64,000 nucleotides of DNA from Hymenobacter sp. CRA2 (GCF_002007105.1 NZ_MVBC01000006.1:62001-126000); one strand, 5' to 3'. Shown: positions 41,773 through 49,744, counted from the stretch's first letter. Notes: generated by a model not told the origin, from the sequence alone. Numbers and translations: made by a program.

Positions 41773-41925
41773 ATGCCGCACGTCTCCACTACCACAGATT
41801 CACCTGCCCCCGACGCCCGGCCCCCGCTGCTGCCCAGCTGGCGGGCCTGGTACGTGCTGGTACTAGGGGCGCTGGCGGCGGAAATCGGCGTATTTGTGGC
41901 CATCAGCCGCTACTTCGCCCCATGA
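41773..41925 (+). CDS. 50-residue single-helix membrane protein coupled to the symporter
   Basis: ATG at 41773 gives 50 residues: a Pro/Thr-rich polar N terminus (MPHVSTTTDSPAPDARPPLL), then one hydrophobic helix (RAWYVLVLGALAAEIGVFVA) and a short end (ISRYFAP). Its stop TGA overlaps the ATG of the symporter (ATGA at 41922-41925), typical of translational coupling. Small one- or two-helix proteins precede some SSS-family transporters (for example the small DUF485/DUF4212-type partners), so an accessory subunit is plausible. No homologue is recognised and expression is inferred only from composition and overlap. Confidence 0.6.
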   Translation: MPHVSTTTDSPAPDARPPLLPSWRAWYVLVLGALAAEIGVFVAISRYFAP

Positions 41926-43661
41926 GCCCCCTCGACTGGGCGGTGCTCACGGGCACCCTGCTGTTCATCATCGGCTACGGCACCTGGCGCACCCGCCACG
42001 CCGGCGCCTCCCTCGACGGCTACCTGCTCGGCGGCCGCCAGACGCGCTGGTGGGGCGTGGGCCTGAGCATCATCGCCACCCAGGCCTCGGCCGTCACCTT
42101 CCTGAGCACCCCCGGCCAGGCCTACGCCGACGGCATGCGCTTCATCCAGTTCTACTTCGGCCTGCCCGTGGCCATGGTGCTGATTGCGGTGGTGGCCGTG
42201 CCCATTTACCAGCGCCTGCGCGTGTACACCGCCTACGAGTACCTGCAAACGCGCTTCGACCGCCGCACCCGCACCCTGGCGGCCGGGCTGTTTCTGGTGC
42301 AGCGCGGCCTCAGCAACGGCCTCTCGCTCTACGCGCCCGCGCTGGTGCTGTCGGCCATTCTCGGCTGGAACACCACCGTCACCGTCTGCCTGCTTGGCGC
42401 GGCCATCATCGGCTACACCGTCAGCGGCGGCACCCGGGCCGTCACCGTCACGCAGCAGGGGCAGGTGGCCGTCATTTTCGCCGGCATGGCCACGGCCGGC
42501 TACCTGCTGGTGCACTACCTGCCCGCCGGCGTCGGCTTCTCCGATGCCCTGCACGTGGCCGGCAGCATGGGCAAGCTCAACCTGGTCGACTTTCACTTCA
42601 ACTGGACCGACCGTTACAACTTCTGGACCGGCATGACCGGCGGCCTGTTCCTGGCTCTTTCCTACTTCGGCACCGACCAAAGCCAGGTGCAGCGCTACCT
42701 CAGCGGGCAGAGCATCACCCAAAGCCGCCTCGGCCTGCTGATGAACGGCCTCGTGAAAGTGCCCATGCAGCTCGGCATCCTGCTCATCGGCGTGCTGCTG
42801 TTCGTGTTTTTTCTCTTCCAGCCCGCCCCGCTCACCTTCAACCGCCCCCTCTACGACCGGGTGCTGCAGAACCCCGCCGCCGCCACCGAGGCCCGCCGCC
42901 TCGAAGCCGCCCACGCCAGCATCCAGCTCAGCCAGCAGCAAGCCGCCGCCGACCTGGTAGCCGCCCGCCACCACGCCGACGCGGCCCTGCAAGCCGATGC
43001 CCGCCAGCGCCTGCAAACCACCCAGGCCGCCACCGCCGGCCTGCGCACCGACTGGCTGGCCCTGGCCCGCCAAGCCGCCCCCGAAGCCGATGCCAAGGAC
43101 ACCGATTACGTGTTCATCTCCTTCGTGCTGCGCTACCTGCCCCAGGGCCTCGTCGGGCTGCTGATTGCCGTGGTGCTGAGCGCCGCCCTGGGCTCGGCTG
43201 CCGGCGGCCTGAACTCGCTCGGCTCCACCACCCTCGTCGATTTGTACCGCCCCTTTACCCGCCGCGCCGTGTGCACCGACGCGCACCTGGTACGCGTCTC
43301 GCGCTGGGCCACGCTGGGCTGGGGTGCCCTGGGCATCGCCTTTGCCCTGTTTGCTGCCCGCATGGAAAACCTGATTCAGGCCGTCAATATCCTCGGTTCC
43401 CTGTTCTACGGCACCATTCTGGGCATTTTCGCCGTGGCCTTTTTCCGCAAGCAGGTGCACGGCCCGGCCGTGTTCTGGGCCGCTGTAGTCACCCAGCTAG
43501 CCACCCTGCTGGCCTTTTGGCTCACCGATATAGCCTACCTGTGGTACAATATCCTGGGCTGCTTCGCCGTGCTCCTGCTTGCGGAGCTCTTGCAACGCAT
43601 CTGGCCCCAGGCGCCTATCCCACAAGCAGTAGAGCCTAGTAATCAGGTCGTAGCTAGTTAA
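41922..43661 (+). CDS. Sodium:solute symporter (SSS family)
   Basis: 579 residues from ATG 41922 (MSPLDWAVLTGTLLFIIGYG). About 13 transmembrane helices with SSS features: LDGYLLGGRQTRWWGVGLSI, IATQASAVTFLSTPGQAYAD (TM2 sodium site), YTAYEYLQTRFDRRTRTLAA, FGTDQSQVQRYLSGQSITQS, and LSAALGSAAGGLNSLGSTTLVDLYRPF (TM8/9). A hydrophilic, Ala/Gln-rich segment of about 80 residues (AAHASIQLSQQQAAADLVAA) sits between two membrane helices (about residues 310-390). The substrate is unknown. Gene order after a PIG-L deacetylase suggests uptake of a sugar-derived product, which is an inference. No terminator is seen right after the stop; a MITE begins at 43721. Confidence 0.93.
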   Translation: MSPLDWAVLTGTLLFIIGYGTWRTRHAGASLDGYLLGGRQTRWWGVGLSIIATQASAVTFLSTPGQAYADGMRFIQFYFGLPVAMVLIAVVAVPIYQRLRVYTAYEYLQTRFDRRTRTLAAGLFLVQRGLSNGLSLYAPALVLSAILGWNTTVTVCLLGAAIIGYTVSGGTRAVTVTQQGQVAVIFAGMATAGYLLVHYLPAGVGFSDALHVAGSMGKLNLVDFHFNWTDRYNFWTGMTGGLFLALSYFGTDQSQVQRYLSGQSITQSRLGLLMNGLVKVPMQLGILLIGVLLFVFFLFQPAPLTFNRPLYDRVLQNPAAATEARRLEAAHASIQLSQQQAAADLVAARHHADAALQADARQRLQTTQAATAGLRTDWLALARQAAPEADAKDTDYVFISFVLRYLPQGLVGLLIAVVLSAALGSAAGGLNSLGSTTLVDLYRPFTRRAVCTDAHLVRVSRWATLGWGALGIAFALFAARMENLIQAVNILGSLFYGTILGIFAVAFFRKQVHGPAVFWAAVVTQLATLLAFWLTDIAYLWYNILGCFAVLLLAELLQRIWPQAPIPQAVEPSNQVVAS

Positions 43662-43720
43662 AAGGCAATAGCGTTAAGCAACTGCCCAGGCCGCTGGTGC
43701 CACAGCAAGCGGCGGCACCC

Positions 43721-43909
43721 ATTGTCATTGCGAGCAGCGCGAAGCAATCGGTCCTGTACACTGCGCCGCCGAGTCGATACCTACCAACCGAAAAGTTGTT
43801 AGAACCAAACAGCACCGCCCGAAACTGCAGTTACCAGTTTCGGGCGGTGCTTCTTGTCGGTCGGTACATTGCCCAGAGCTTACTACTACGCGCTGCTCGC
43901 AATGACAAT
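43721..43909. repeat. MITE-like element, copy A
   Basis: 189 bases with perfect 21-bp terminal inverted repeats (ATTGTCATTGCGAGCAGCGC at the left; complement at 43889-43909). The centre is a 17-bp perfect hairpin (AGCACCGCCCGAAACTG at 43811-43827, complement at 43835-43851). It shares ends and centre with the element at 52664-52865. Non-coding. Confidence 0.85.
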
Positions 43910-43911
43910 AA

Positions 43912-43947
43912 AAAACGGCCCGTCACCACTCGGTGACGGGCCGTTTT
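43912..43947 (-). terminator. Terminator of the DUF2911 gene
   Basis: Perfect 16-bp stem (AAAACGGCCCGTCACC at 43912-43927, complement at 43932-43947) with an ACTC loop, and a T run on the minus strand. It abuts the MITE. Confidence 0.88.
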
Positions 43948-43965
43948 GCATTCGTAAGCCGCCGC

Positions 43966-45024
43966 TTAGCCCTTTTTGGGAGCCTCTTCCTTCTTGTCGT
44001 CGGCTTTCGGCTTGTACAGCGCTTTTTCTTTCACCTCGCCCTTCTTCTCGTCCACTTTCACCTTGACCTCAGCCTTGGTTTTGTCGTCCGATTTCGGGGC
44101 TTCGGCTTTCACCTTCTCCTTTACCTTCACGTCGCCGGCGGGCTTCATTTCGCCCTTCTTCGCGTCGATCATCAGCTGCTCGTTCAGCTTCACGTAGTCC
44201 ATGTTCTTGGCTTCCAGCGCCAGCGTGCGCGACTGTTCGGCCGAGGCCACCGCGCCCTTATAGTCCTTCTGCTTCAGCTTGATTTTGGCCTCCGTGTGCA
44301 CGTTCCAGAACTTAGGATCGGTCGCGTTGGCTTTCTGAATCCACGACAGGGCCTGGCTCAGGTCCTTGCCGTTGTCGTAGTAGTACGAAGCAGCAGCGGC
44401 CAGGTCGCCGGTGCTGGGCGAAGCATTTTTCACCACCTTCTCGTCGATCTGGGCCATCACCTTAGGCTCCACGTCGGCCGCGATTTTGAACTTGGCACCG
44501 GTCAGCTCCCACTGCATGTCCACGCTGGCGGTGGCGGGGGTGAGGTCACTGAAGTTGATGGTAAAGGTTTCCAGCTTGTTGCCCAGCTTGTAAGGCTTGA
44601 TGCTCACGCGGGCCACGTCCTGGTCGTCCTTGAAGTTCTCCACGTCGGCGCCGCGCTTGGTGTCCTTGTTGAAGACCACCAGCCATTCGCCCGCCGTAGG
44701 GATGGTGTAGATGCCGTACTCACCGGCCGAAATCTTCTTGCCTTCCACCGTCACGTCGTCCGAGAACTTGATGGTCGTGGTGGAGTTGGCGCCCGTGCGC
44801 CAGCGCTTGTGGTAAGGCACCAGCTCGCCGAAAACCTTACGGCCCTTGGCGCTGGGGCGCGAGTACGTGATGGTTACGTCGGTCAGGCCCACGCGCTGCG
44901 TCACAGTGCTTTTGGGGCTGGCGGCCGGCGTATTAAGCTGGGCCTGAGCGGCCGGAGCCGAGAAGAGGATTGCGCCTGCCAGGGCAGTGCCGCTGAGCAG
45001 CGAAGTCCGGTTCTTGAGCAACAT
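43966..45024 (-). CDS. Secreted DUF2911-family protein with Lys-rich tail
   Basis: 352 residues from ATG 45024. Signal peptide MLLKNRTSLLSGTALAGAIL ending AAQAQ. DUF2911 core: STVTQRVGLTDVTITYSRPS, KGRKVFGELVPYHKRWRTGA, NSTTTIKFSDDVTVEGKKIS, AGEYGIYTIPTAGEWLVVFN. It continues with a TPR-like helical part (WIQKANATDPKFWNVHTEAK). The last 70 residues are mostly Lys/Glu/Val repeats (KVKVDEKKGEVKEKALYKPK). The core has a beta-sandwich-like fold whose activity is unknown to me. The tail resembles that of the phospholipase-like protein at 21346. Confidence 0.9.
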   Translation of the reverse strand: MLLKNRTSLLSGTALAGAILFSAPAAQAQLNTPAASPKSTVTQRVGLTDVTITYSRPSAKGRKVFGELVPYHKRWRTGANSTTTIKFSDDVTVEGKKISAGEYGIYTIPTAGEWLVVFNKDTKRGADVENFKDDQDVARVSIKPYKLGNKLETFTINFSDLTPATASVDMQWELTGAKFKIAADVEPKVMAQIDEKVVKNASPSTGDLAAAASYYYDNGKDLSQALSWIQKANATDPKFWNVHTEAKIKLKQKDYKGAVASAEQSRTLALEAKNMDYVKLNEQLMIDAKKGEMKPAGDVKVKEKVKAEAPKSDDKTKAEVKVKVDEKKGEVKEKALYKPKADDKKEEAPKKG

Positions 45025-45135
45025 GAGAGAAGGAATGGTAAATGTGATACGTAGAAGTAAAAGTACAGCTTTCAGCCGATGCGCGGGTTTTTAGCAAATA
45101 GTTTTTGCCAAAATTTTTAGCTAATACCGGGGCGT

Positions 45136-45738
45136 TTACTTGGTATCGAGCAAGAAGTACAGGCGATTGACGCGGTGCTGGTGCAGCACACGGGCAATTC
45201 GCCGGATGTCGCCCACGGGCAGTGTTTGATCGGCGTGCAGATAAAAAGCAGGGCGGAGCCAGGTATGGGCCTGCGGTAGTGCGGCAAAGGCGCCCAGCTG
45301 TTGCAGTGCCGAGTCGAAGGCAATGCCGCGGGCCATGCGCTGGCTTTGAGCTGGGGCCGGTAAGGAAAAATACTGCGCCAACGTGCGGGTATCGACGCCA
45401 ATGTAGGGCTGCTGGCTTAACTGACGCAGCTGTCCCGGCAGTAAGCGCATGCCGTTAGCTGCGGCGCCGGCACGCCAGCATTGCAGTTGCCGAGCTGAAT
45501 CACTCCACCTGAAAAATACCCGCCGGTCTTGGGTAACGTTGATAACCACCGGCTCGGCATCAAGCAGGATGCAGCCGCCGGGCTGACTGGCCGCTGGCGA
45601 GGTGAGGTGGCGGCTGCTTAACCCCAGACTAGACTGGCCAGAATAGCTGATGAGTGTGCTGAACAATAATAGCAGCAGCGACACGGCGGGTAGCCCCATC
45701 AGGCCAAGCGTAATACGTGGAGAGTACGTCCTGGGCAT
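45136..45738 (-). CDS. ExbD/TolR-like membrane protein, divergent
   Basis: 200 residues from ATG 45738. One N-terminal helix (LGLMGLPAVSLLLLLFSTLI) is followed by a periplasmic part. The C-terminal motif (VGDIRRIARVLHQHRVNRLYF) resembles the helix-strand end of ExbD proteins, which energise TonB-type transport. The usual N-terminal charged motif is weak and an Asp in the helix is absent, so the assignment is tentative. Not adjacent to exbB. Immediately upstream on the same strand of a small unknown gene (45751-46011), 12 bases apart. Confidence 0.55.
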   Translation of the reverse strand: MPRTYSPRITLGLMGLPAVSLLLLLFSTLISYSGQSSLGLSSRHLTSPAASQPGGCILLDAEPVVINVTQDRRVFFRWSDSARQLQCWRAGAAANGMRLLPGQLRQLSQQPYIGVDTRTLAQYFSLPAPAQSQRMARGIAFDSALQQLGAFAALPQAHTWLRPAFYLHADQTLPVGDIRRIARVLHQHRVNRLYFLLDTK

Positions 45739-45750
45739 GATGGTTATGGG

Positions 45751-46011
45751 TTAAATGGACGGTTGAGCCGTGAACAAACGGCCATCCACCAGCACCCGCG
45801 CAAACGGGTCGCGGCGGTGCAGCATGCGGTAGAAGCGAAACAGCGACATCTCCGAGAAGCGCCCGTAGAGCACGAAGCTCACGCAGGTAGCCGAGTTGCC
45901 CCAGCCGCGCCCGACGCGGGCGTCGGCGTCCATGGCTTCGAAGAACATGGCACGCACGGCGGGCGCGTCGAGGTAATTCTCGTTGAAGGTCGCCTGGATG
46001 CGGGTTTGCAT
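45751..46011 (-). CDS. Small uncharacterised protein
   Basis: 86 residues from ATG 46011 (MQTRIQATFNENYLDAPAVR). Soluble, with one hydrophobic patch (WGNSATCVSFVLYGRFSEMS) and a basic end (FYRMLHRRDPFARVLVDGRL). No recognised domain. It lies 12 bases before the ExbD-like gene and 14 bases after the stop of the YcxB-like gene at 46026, suggesting one minus-strand transcript 46538 to 45136. Confidence 0.6.
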   Translation of the reverse strand: MQTRIQATFNENYLDAPAVRAMFFEAMDADARVGRGWGNSATCVSFVLYGRFSEMSLFRFYRMLHRRDPFARVLVDGRLFTAQPSI

Positions 46012-46025
46012 ACGGCAGCAGCAGT

Positions 46026-46538
46026 TTATTCGGCCAGCGTAAAGCCTTTGGCGCGCAGCAACTGCAGCAGCGCAGCTGCCGTAGCCGGGGCCTGCACCGC
46101 GCGCAGGTCCACGAAGGGCTGCAAGGCGCCGCCAGTGGTCAGCAACAGCCAGGAGCCCACGACGGAAGCGCCCGTTATGTCGGGCCACGCCAGTTCCCCG
46201 GTACCTTCCGCTGCGTTTATGATGAGCTTATCGGCGGAGAAAATGTACTCCACCGGCGCCGTCAGGCCCGTAGCGGCGTGCAGCTGCCGCACACGGCTCA
46301 AATAAGCCAGCACGCCCGCCACAATCAGGCCCAGAATCAGCAGCAGGGGCGGCCCGTAAAACCACGGCGTCGAGAGGTACTTAATGTTGCCCAGGGCAAT
46401 GATTAGCCCAACCATGACGCCGAACGGAACCAGGAAAAAAAGCGCCTGCCGCCGCAGGCTACGGGAATTGTGTCGCAGGTATTGCCGACGAAACTCAGGA
46501 AACGGAACGGGCGGTTGGGAAACAAGAATGGGCTGCAC
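46026..46538 (-). CDS. YcxB-like membrane protein
   Basis: 170 residues starting at GTG 46538 (MQPILVSQPPVPFPEFRRQY). Two adjacent helices (ALFFLVPFGVMVGLIIALGN and GPPLLLILGLIVAGVLAYLS) precede a C-terminal PH-like domain (VEYIFSADKLIINAAEGTGE, LAWPDITGASVVGSWLLLTT) that ends AAALLQLLRAKGFTLAE. The same pattern and closely matching end occur in the gene at 46662-47192. YcxB-like proteins are of unknown function. First gene of the short minus-strand group. Confidence 0.65.
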   Translation of the reverse strand: MQPILVSQPPVPFPEFRRQYLRHNSRSLRRQALFFLVPFGVMVGLIIALGNIKYLSTPWFYGPPLLLILGLIVAGVLAYLSRVRQLHAATGLTAPVEYIFSADKLIINAAEGTGELAWPDITGASVVGSWLLLTTGGALQPFVDLRAVQAPATAAALLQLLRAKGFTLAE

Positions 46539-46661
46539 GCAGGCAAGTTAGCCACGCGCTGCCGAATGGCCGACAACTGCAGTAGCGCGCCGGTATCGGT
46601 TAGGTATTAGTTGTGCCTTAGGCAGAAGCGGTTATGCTCTTAGCGCTGAAGCAAGGAGCGG

Positions 46662-47192
46662 CTAACTCACATTCACACCTTTCTGCTGCAGTAGCTGGTG
46701 CAGGTCTGCGGCGGTGGCCGGCGGCTGAATCTTGTCCACGTCGATGAAGGCGTAGCCGCTGTCGGAGAAGTAAAGCAGCAGCCAACGGCCGCGCTGCCGG
46801 GCTTTCACCAGCGCTTCGTAGCGGACACTGCCCCGCGCCAGGTCGCTGATGTTGTCTATTTCATCCTCGCGGAAGTGGTAGGTGCACGCTGCTTGCGAGG
46901 CTGCCGACGAGCGGTAGTTCTTGCGGAAGAACTGGCGCAGCCGGTAGGGGCGCCACCAGAACACGTAAAGCAGAATGAAGGCTACCCAGATCAGCTCGAA
47001 TACTGGCCAGGGCGCCGTTGGGTCTTCAGCACGCTCCCACAAGCGCAGCCCCGCCAAAACCAGAAAGACCACCCCGGAAAGGCCGTAAATCCAGAGCACC
47101 CAGCGGTTTTTGGGTTGGCTCAGCCACTGCTCGGTAGCTATGGTGGCAAACTCGGCTTCGGAAATGGTGACGTCGGGAATAGTTATGAGCAT
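46662..47192 (-). CDS. YcxB-like membrane protein (paralogue of 46026-46538)
   Basis: 176 residues from ATG 47192 (MLITIPDVTISEAEFATIAT). Two helices (WVLWIYGLSGVVFLVLAGLR and PVFELIWVAFILLYVFWW) are followed by a PH-like part (AACTYHFREDEIDNISDLA, YEALVKARQRGRWLLLYFSD, SGYAFIDVDKIQPPATAADL) and HQLLQQKGVNVS. The order and the ending TAA-LxQLLxxKG match the neighbour at 46026, indicating duplication. It has no signal peptide and its role is unknown. 123 bases separate it from the neighbour. Confidence 0.65.
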   Translation of the reverse strand: MLITIPDVTISEAEFATIATEQWLSQPKNRWVLWIYGLSGVVFLVLAGLRLWERAEDPTAPWPVFELIWVAFILLYVFWWRPYRLRQFFRKNYRSSAASQAACTYHFREDEIDNISDLARGSVRYEALVKARQRGRWLLLYFSDSGYAFIDVDKIQPPATAADLHQLLQQKGVNVS

Positions 47193-47229
47193 CGGGCTAC
47201 GGAGTATACAACGGCAATGGCCGCGAAAC

Positions 47230-47268
47230 TAAAACGAAAACGGGGCTTGCGGCCCCGTTTTCGTTTTA
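47230..47268 (-). terminator. Terminator of the ABC exporter gene
   Basis: Perfect 17-bp stem (TAAAACGAAAACGGGGC at 47230-47246, complement at 47252-47268) with A/T runs on both sides. It overlaps the last codons of the transporter's reading frame by a few bases. Confidence 0.85.
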
Positions 47269-49116
47269 CGTCAGCTCAAACTGTAGCTTGAGCAGGTTGG
47301 CGTACAGCCCGTTTTCGTTGTCGCTCAGCTCTTCGTGCGAACCTTGCTCCACGATGCGGCCGCCGTCGATAACCAGGATCTTGTCCACCTTGCGGATGGT
47401 GCTCAGGCGGTGAGCAATGATGATGCTGGTGCGGTTCTGCATCAGCTCGTCCATGGCCGCCTGCACCAGCTTCTCGCTTTCCGAATCGAGGGCAGAAGTA
47501 GCTTCGTCGAGCAGCAGGATGGCGGGGTTTTTCAGGATGGCGCGGGCAATGGCAATGCGCTGGCGCTGCCCGCCCGAAAGCTTGATGCCCCGCTCACCCA
47601 CCACCGTATCGAGGCCTTCGGGGAAGGACTGGATGAACTGCCAGGCGTTGGCGCGGCGGGCGGCATCCACGATATCAGCCTCCAGCGCGTCGGGGCGACC
47701 GTAGAGGATGTTTTCGCGGATGGTGCCGCCAAACAGCAGCGTCTCCTGCGGTACGATACCGATGTGCTGGCGCAGCTCCGTCAGGTCCAGGTCGTTGATG
47801 TTGTAGCCGTCGATGCAAATGCTGCCGCCGCTCAGCTCGTAGATGTGCATGAGCAGCTGCACGATGGTGGATTTGCCGGCGCCCGAGGGACCCACCAGCG
47901 CCACTTTCTCGCCCGCCTCGATGCTGAAGGTAATGTCCTTGAGCACCGTCAGATCGGGGCGGGTGGGGTAGCGGAACTCCACGTGGTCGTAGCGGATGTT
48001 GCCGTGCAGGCGCAAAGGCTGCGCGCCAGTCACACGGGGTTGGTGTACCGGCTCCGACGGCTCATCCAGGATTTCCAGAATGCGTTCCGAGGCGCCCAGG
48101 CTGCTTTGGATCTTGCCATACATCTCGCCCAGCCCAGCCACCGAAGCCCCGATGAACATGGTGTAGAGAATAAACGACACCAAGTCGCCCATGGGCAGGT
48201 GGCGCGGGTCGGAGGCGGGCAGCTCTACGTAGGTAGCACCGCGCCAAAGCACCAGGAAGATGCCGCCGAAGATGGCCACGATGATAAACGACACGAAGCC
48301 GCCACGGTACAAGCTGGATTTCAGCGCCGCCTGTACGGTACGGTTCAGGCCGGCGCCGTAGCGGCTTACCTCGTGCTGCTCGCTGGTGAAGGCCTTTACC
48401 GAGCTGATGCCCTGCATCGTTTCCTCCACGATGATGTTGGTTTTGGCCAGCTCATCCTGGGTTTGCTTCGAGAGTTTGCGGATGCTGCGGCCGAACAGGA
48501 AGGCCATCAGCACCAGGGGCGGAAACGTGGCCAGCATGAACAGCGACAGCCGCCACGATTCCCACATGATAAAAGCCACGCCCGCCAGCAGCGTCAGGAT
48601 CTGCCGCATGAACTCCGCCAGCGTCAGCGTAAACGTGTCTTGGATATTGGCCACGTCCGAGGTGAGGCGGGAGGTGATTTCGCCCACTCGGCGCTGCTCG
48701 AAAAAGGGAATCGGCAGCGTAACGAGCTTCTGGTATAGCGTGCGGCGGATGTCGCGCACGGTGAACTCGCTCACCCGCGAGAAAAAGTATATCCGCAGAA
48801 AGGAAAACAGGCCCTGTAGCAGCACCACCCCGAACAGCACCAGGGCAATGCCGGTGATGGTTTTGGGCAGAAAACGGGGTAGCGTGTTGGTCTGGTGGTT
48901 AGCAATGTTGACGAGGTAGCCCAGCATCTTGGGCATCACCATCGTGGAAATGCTGCTGAACAGCAGCAGCAGCAGGCCCGCAATGAACGGGGCTTTATAA
49001 GGCAGCACGAAGCGGAAAATCCGCAGCCCGCGCTGGAAAGTCTCTTTGGTAAGCTTGATTTTGGGCGCGTCGCCGCCGACACTGCCACTGGTATTGAATC
49101 CGCTTCTAGCTGCCAT
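47266..49116 (-). CDS. ABC exporter, fused permease and ATPase
   Basis: 616 residues from ATG 49116 (MAARSGFNTSGSVGGDAPKI). Six-helix exporter membrane domain (APFIAGLLLLLFSSISTMVM, GIALVLFGVVLLQGLFSFLR, FIIVAIFGGIFLVLWRG). Nucleotide-binding domain: Walker A GPSGAGKST, Q-loop GIVPQETLLF, signature LSGGQRQRIAIARAIL, Walker B AILLLDEATSALD and the H-loop IIIAHRLSTI. Half-transporter that should work as a dimer, like MsbA or lipid/drug exporters; the substrate is unknown. Upstream is a 30-bp-arm inverted repeat. Confidence 0.95.
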   Translation of the reverse strand: MAARSGFNTSGSVGGDAPKIKLTKETFQRGLRIFRFVLPYKAPFIAGLLLLLFSSISTMVMPKMLGYLVNIANHQTNTLPRFLPKTITGIALVLFGVVLLQGLFSFLRIYFFSRVSEFTVRDIRRTLYQKLVTLPIPFFEQRRVGEITSRLTSDVANIQDTFTLTLAEFMRQILTLLAGVAFIMWESWRLSLFMLATFPPLVLMAFLFGRSIRKLSKQTQDELAKTNIIVEETMQGISSVKAFTSEQHEVSRYGAGLNRTVQAALKSSLYRGGFVSFIIVAIFGGIFLVLWRGATYVELPASDPRHLPMGDLVSFILYTMFIGASVAGLGEMYGKIQSSLGASERILEILDEPSEPVHQPRVTGAQPLRLHGNIRYDHVEFRYPTRPDLTVLKDITFSIEAGEKVALVGPSGAGKSTIVQLLMHIYELSGGSICIDGYNINDLDLTELRQHIGIVPQETLLFGGTIRENILYGRPDALEADIVDAARRANAWQFIQSFPEGLDTVVGERGIKLSGGQRQRIAIARAILKNPAILLLDEATSALDSESEKLVQAAMDELMQNRTSIIIAHRLSTIRKVDKILVIDGGRIVEQGSHEELSDNENGLYANLLKLQFELT

Positions 49117-49125
49117 CTTCTGAAC

Positions 49126-49212
49126 GGTGAAATAGTGAGATGGTGAAATGGCGAGTTTGATGTTCTGCTGATTAGAACGGCACTCACCATTTCACCATCT
49201 CACTATCTCACC
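49126..49212. repeat. Inverted repeat with AGTGAGATGGTGAAATGG motif
   Basis: Arms 49126-49155 and 49183-49212 are complementary at 28 of 30 positions. Each arm is itself built from direct repeats of GGTGAAAT / AGTGAGAT. It occupies almost the whole gap between the ABC exporter start and the TonB-like stop. Confidence 0.75.
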
Positions 49213-49224
49213 TATACGTCGCTG

Positions 49225-49704
49225 TTACTCAAATTTTACTTTACCCTGCTCGAACTCCACGTGCTGCGACGTGCCAAAAGGCACCGCCAGGGTCACGTCC
49301 ACGGCTACCGGCTTGCCCTTGCGGGTAGCTGGTTTCCAGGCGGGCATCAGGCCGAGCACGCGCAGGGCTTCCGCGTCGCACTCGGGCGTAAAGCCCTTGT
49401 CGACCTTGGCGTTGGTCAGGCGGCCATCTTCGCCCACCGAAAAGCTGGTGAAAACCACGCCCGACTTGCCTTGGTCGCGCACCGCGGCCGGCGTCTGCAC
49501 GTTCTGCTGAATGAACTCGCTCAGCGCGGGTTGGCCACCGGGGTAGGCGGGAGCCACGTCGGGGCGGTTTTCGCCGGGCTTCATCTGCGGGCGCATCTGG
49601 TCGGCACGCATGATGATGGGGCCGCGGACATTGGGCGCCTTGCGCTGGGCCAGCGCCGGGGCGCAAGCTGCGAGCAGCAGGATGAAGAGCAGGTGATATT
49701 TCAC
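49225..49704 (-). CDS. Secreted TonB-family C-terminal domain protein
   Basis: 159 residues from the GTG at 49704 (read MKYHLLFILLLAACAPALAQ, a signal peptide); a TTG six bases upstream is possible. It has a Pro/Met-rich linker (RPQMKPGENRPDVAPAYPGG) and then the TonB C-terminal domain: LSEFIQQNVQTPAAVRDQGK, VVFTSFSVGEDGRLTNAKVD, ECDAEALRVLGLMPAWKPAT and GKPVAVDVTLAVPF. It lacks the N-terminal anchor helix of energy-coupling TonB, so it is more likely a periplasmic TonB-like protein. A TACCTTTG box lies 29 bases upstream. Confidence 0.9.
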   Translation of the reverse strand: MKYHLLFILLLAACAPALAQRKAPNVRGPIIMRADQMRPQMKPGENRPDVAPAYPGGQPALSEFIQQNVQTPAAVRDQGKSGVVFTSFSVGEDGRLTNAKVDKGFTPECDAEALRVLGLMPAWKPATRKGKPVAVDVTLAVPFGTSQHVEFEQGKVKFE

Positions 49705-49732
49705 GGACAAACGGGCTGGGTGAGGCCGACCA

Positions 49733-49740
49733 CAAAGGTA
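49733..49740 (-). promoter_or_regulatory. Candidate -7 box (TACCTTTG) for the TonB-like gene
   Basis: Exact TAnnTTTG match on the minus strand, 28 bases before the GTG start at 49704, just inside the gap after the symporter stop at 49745. A TTG at 13-base spacing is too close to be a normal -33 element. Confidence 0.4.
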
Positions 49741-49744
49741 CGCC

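Noticed and set aside
41312-41866. 184-residue frame through the 21-bp array
   Set aside because: Openness follows from the repeat length being divisible by three; the rest is Arg/Pro-rich, and it overlaps the better-supported 50-residue gene in another frame. Kept only as an alternative in the repeat entry.
41894-43639. 581-residue plus-strand frame overlapping the symporter
   Set aside because: Out-of-frame shadow: Arg/Pro/His-rich without helices, while the overlapping frame is a clear SSS transporter.
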